From Pontiellaceae bacterium B1224 (GTDB lineage Bacteria > Verrucomicrobiota > Kiritimatiellia > Kiritimatiellales > Pontiellaceae), in contig JAROBA010000004.1 of assembly GCA_029432815.1 (NCBI GenBank), positions 62,001 to 126,000 on the forward strand: a DNA stretch of 64,000 nt, read 5' to 3'. The notes beneath the pieces were generated by a model. The model was not told where the DNA came from. It ran no database searches and saw nothing but the letters and a program-made list of their open reading frames with translations. The position numbers were made by a program, and so were the translations under genes. Position 1 is the stretch's first letter. Each line of letters opens with the position of its first letter. This document shows, piece by piece, positions 62,778 to 64,000 of this stretch.

Positions 62778-64000
62778 ATGCCAGCAGATCAAACAGTATT
62801 TAAAGCAGGCACCCGCCCCAGTTCGCTGGCCCTCACACAGACCCGCGACGCACTCGACCGAATGGAAGGCATGCTCGAAGGCATTGCTTTCGAGATGCTT
62901 CCCATCACCTCCGTTGGCGACACCGATCGGACCACCGACCTGCGCGAAAGCCCGGCCGATTTTTTCACCCGCGAGCTCGACGAAGCCCTGCTCAACGGCG
63001 AGGTTGATATGGCCGTGCACAGCGCCAAAGATCTTCCGGTTCCAATGCCGGGAAAGATCGACTGGTTCTGGCTGCCCTGGCAGGAAGAACCCCGCGACTG
63101 TCTGATTCTTTCCAAAGGTCGGAAAGTTAAAGACCTGCCGGATAATCCCGTCATTGGTGTCAGTTCCGAACGGCGCGAGGCCTATTGCCGGAACCGCTTT
63201 CCGTTTGCCATTCAAAAAAATATACGCGGCAATATTGAAGAGCGCATTGCGCAGGTCGACAGTGGCGACTTTGATATCTGCGTCATGGCCGGAGCCGCGC
63301 TGAACCGCCTCAACCTGCGCGACCGGATCACTGAATGGATTCCGCTCGAAGAACTCGAAGTGCCTGAGGCGCAGGGCTATCTCGCCATCACCTTCCGCGA
63401 AGGCGACGAACGCATGATGGCCCTTCGCAGCCTTTTCATGCACGCCGTCACCTTTGCCGGCGCCGGTGTCAGCAATAAAGAGCTCTGCACCATCGCCACC
63501 TTGCGTGCGTTAAAGCAGGCCGATATCTGCCTCTACGATTCCCTCATCGACCATTCTCTGCTCGATGAACTGCCCTTGAATGCAGAGGCCATCGACGTCG
63601 GAAAGCGCTGCGGTGCGCACAGCAAAGAACAGCACGAAACCACCAAACTGATCTGCCAATGTGTGCGGCAGAGCAAACGGGTGGTGCGTCTGAAAGGTGG
63701 CGACCCAGGCATCTTCGGCCGCCTCGCCGAAGAAACAGAAGCGCTTGAAAACCTGGGAATTCCTTTTCGCGTCATTCCCGGCATCAGTGCGCTGCAGGCA
63801 GCCACTACCGGCACCGGAATGCTGCTGACCCGCCGGAATGTTTCGCGTGGATTTGTGGCGCTCACGCCTCGCAAAAGCGGCGGAGCTCTGGCCCGTTGCG
63901 ACGGCGAAATGAAAAACCAGCTCCCGGTCATCTACTACATGTCGATCCGGGCCATGGAACCCATTGCTCAGCAGCTGATTGCCGACGGCCGTTCGCCCGA
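62778..64000 (+). CDS. Truncated HemC-like domain fused to uroporphyrinogen-III C-methyltransferase (3' end outside window)
   Basis: The frame is open from ATG 62778 to the window edge (407 codons seen). Residues about 5-220 are HemC-like: KAGTRPSSLALTQTRDAL, SVGDTDRTTDL, the catalytic aspartate in VDMAVHSAKDLPVPMPG, GVSSERREAYCRN and IQKNIRGNIEERIAQVDSGDFD. The sequence then passes straight into a SUMT domain: VTFAGAGVSNKELCTIATLRALKQADICLYDSLI, VVRLKGGDPGIFGRLAEE and VIPGISALQAA. HemC domain 3, which carries the cysteine for the dipyrromethane cofactor, is missing at the junction. A HemD domain may follow beyond the window. The predicted pathway is towards precorrin-2. Confidence 0.85.
   Translation, partial: MPADQTVFKAGTRPSSLALTQTRDALDRMEGMLEGIAFEMLPITSVGDTDRTTDLRESPADFFTRELDEALLNGEVDMAVHSAKDLPVPMPGKIDWFWLPWQEEPRDCLILSKGRKVKDLPDNPVIGVSSERREAYCRNRFPFAIQKNIRGNIEERIAQVDSGDFDICVMAGAALNRLNLRDRITEWIPLEELEVPEAQGYLAITFREGDERMMALRSLFMHAVTFAGAGVSNKELCTIATLRALKQADICLYDSLIDHSLLDELPLNAEAIDVGKRCGAHSKEQHETTKLICQCVRQSKRVVRLKGGDPGIFGRLAEETEALENLGIPFRVIPGISALQAATTGTGMLLTRRNVSRGFVALTPRKSGGALARCDGEMKNQLPVIYYMSIRAMEPIAQQLIADGRSP
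63110..63124. repeat. One-mismatch copy of the palindrome, intragenic
   Basis: TTCCAAAGGTCGGAA in the HemC-SUMT gene, third frame (L-S-K-G-R-K). Confidence 0.7.

Noticed and set aside
1-64000. tRNA, rRNA, riboswitch or integrase genes
   Set aside because: None was recognised on either strand; no T-box, cobalamin or glutamine riboswitch pattern was seen upstream of the candidate genes, though this was by eye only.

Overview
This 64 kb window looks like a piece of a Gram-negative, anaerobic or facultatively anaerobic bacterium of the PVC superphylum, most plausibly Kiritimatiellota or a nearby Verrucomicrobiota lineage. This is an inference. It rests on an SHD1-domain secreted protein, calcium-binding type-3 repeats with a 'RFFRA' tail on an exported cytochrome, many outer-membrane barrels and lipoproteins, a Bat operon and a System II cytochrome c maturation system. 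No rRNA, tRNA or CRISPR array was recognised, so the placement cannot be confirmed from the window.

Layout. 1-9.8 kb: the end of an EttA-type ABC-F gene, two large unknown exported or membrane proteins, a PsiE-family protein, a lipoprotein, an exported glutaminase coupled to a DcaP-like porin, two further barrels and a DUF2391 membrane protein. 9.8-15.4 kb: an RND efflux adaptor and pump, a barrel and tRNA methyltransferase TrmL. 15.5-24.5 kb: a nine-gene Bat operon (MoxR, DUF58, DUF4381-like, two VWA proteins, a TPR protein, an Asp/Gln-repeat protein, BatD-like and BatE-like). 24.5-36.2 kb: small genes including an S4 RNA-binding protein, UDP-glucose dehydrogenase, a GT4 glycosyltransferase, a hybrid sensor kinase, a kinase-like protein with degenerate ATP-binding motifs, an isochorismatase-family hydrolase and an NtrC/NtrB-type pair. 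36.4-44.7 kb: a type I restriction-modification locus (hsdR, hsdM, hsdS). It carries, directly after hsdS, a cassette of AAA ATPase, PIN-like nuclease and RNA ligase, flanked by a duplicated piece of the hsdS 3' end. 45.6-61 kb: five multiheme c-type cytochrome genes with 43 haem-binding motifs in total, an outer-membrane barrel, glutamyl-tRNA reductase, an Rrf2 regulator with three clustered cysteines, an OB-fold NrfJ-like protein and CcsA/CcsB. 61.2-64 kb: tetrapyrrole genes built as unusual fusions (SirC-HemA, then HemC-SUMT lacking the normal third HemC domain).

How it fits together. The cytochromes, their maturation machinery and the haem-precursor genes form one functional block for extracytoplasmic electron transfer. 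A regulator gene of Fe-S type sits in the middle, with GATA-N4-TATC dyads on both sides. The defence block couples DNA restriction to a possible RNA cut-and-repair module.

Two whole-window patterns stand out. First, a 15-bp palindrome, TTCCAANSNTTGGAA, occurs 19 times exactly and at least 14 more times with a single one-arm transition. It lies both between genes and inside genes in all reading frames, and its central base is almost always C or G. It is absent from the AAA-PIN-ligase cassette. Second, several unrelated families of short inverted or tandem repeats sit at gene junctions, especially in the Bat operon, where they appear to encode parts of signal peptides. All assignments come from reading motifs by eye; no database search was run.
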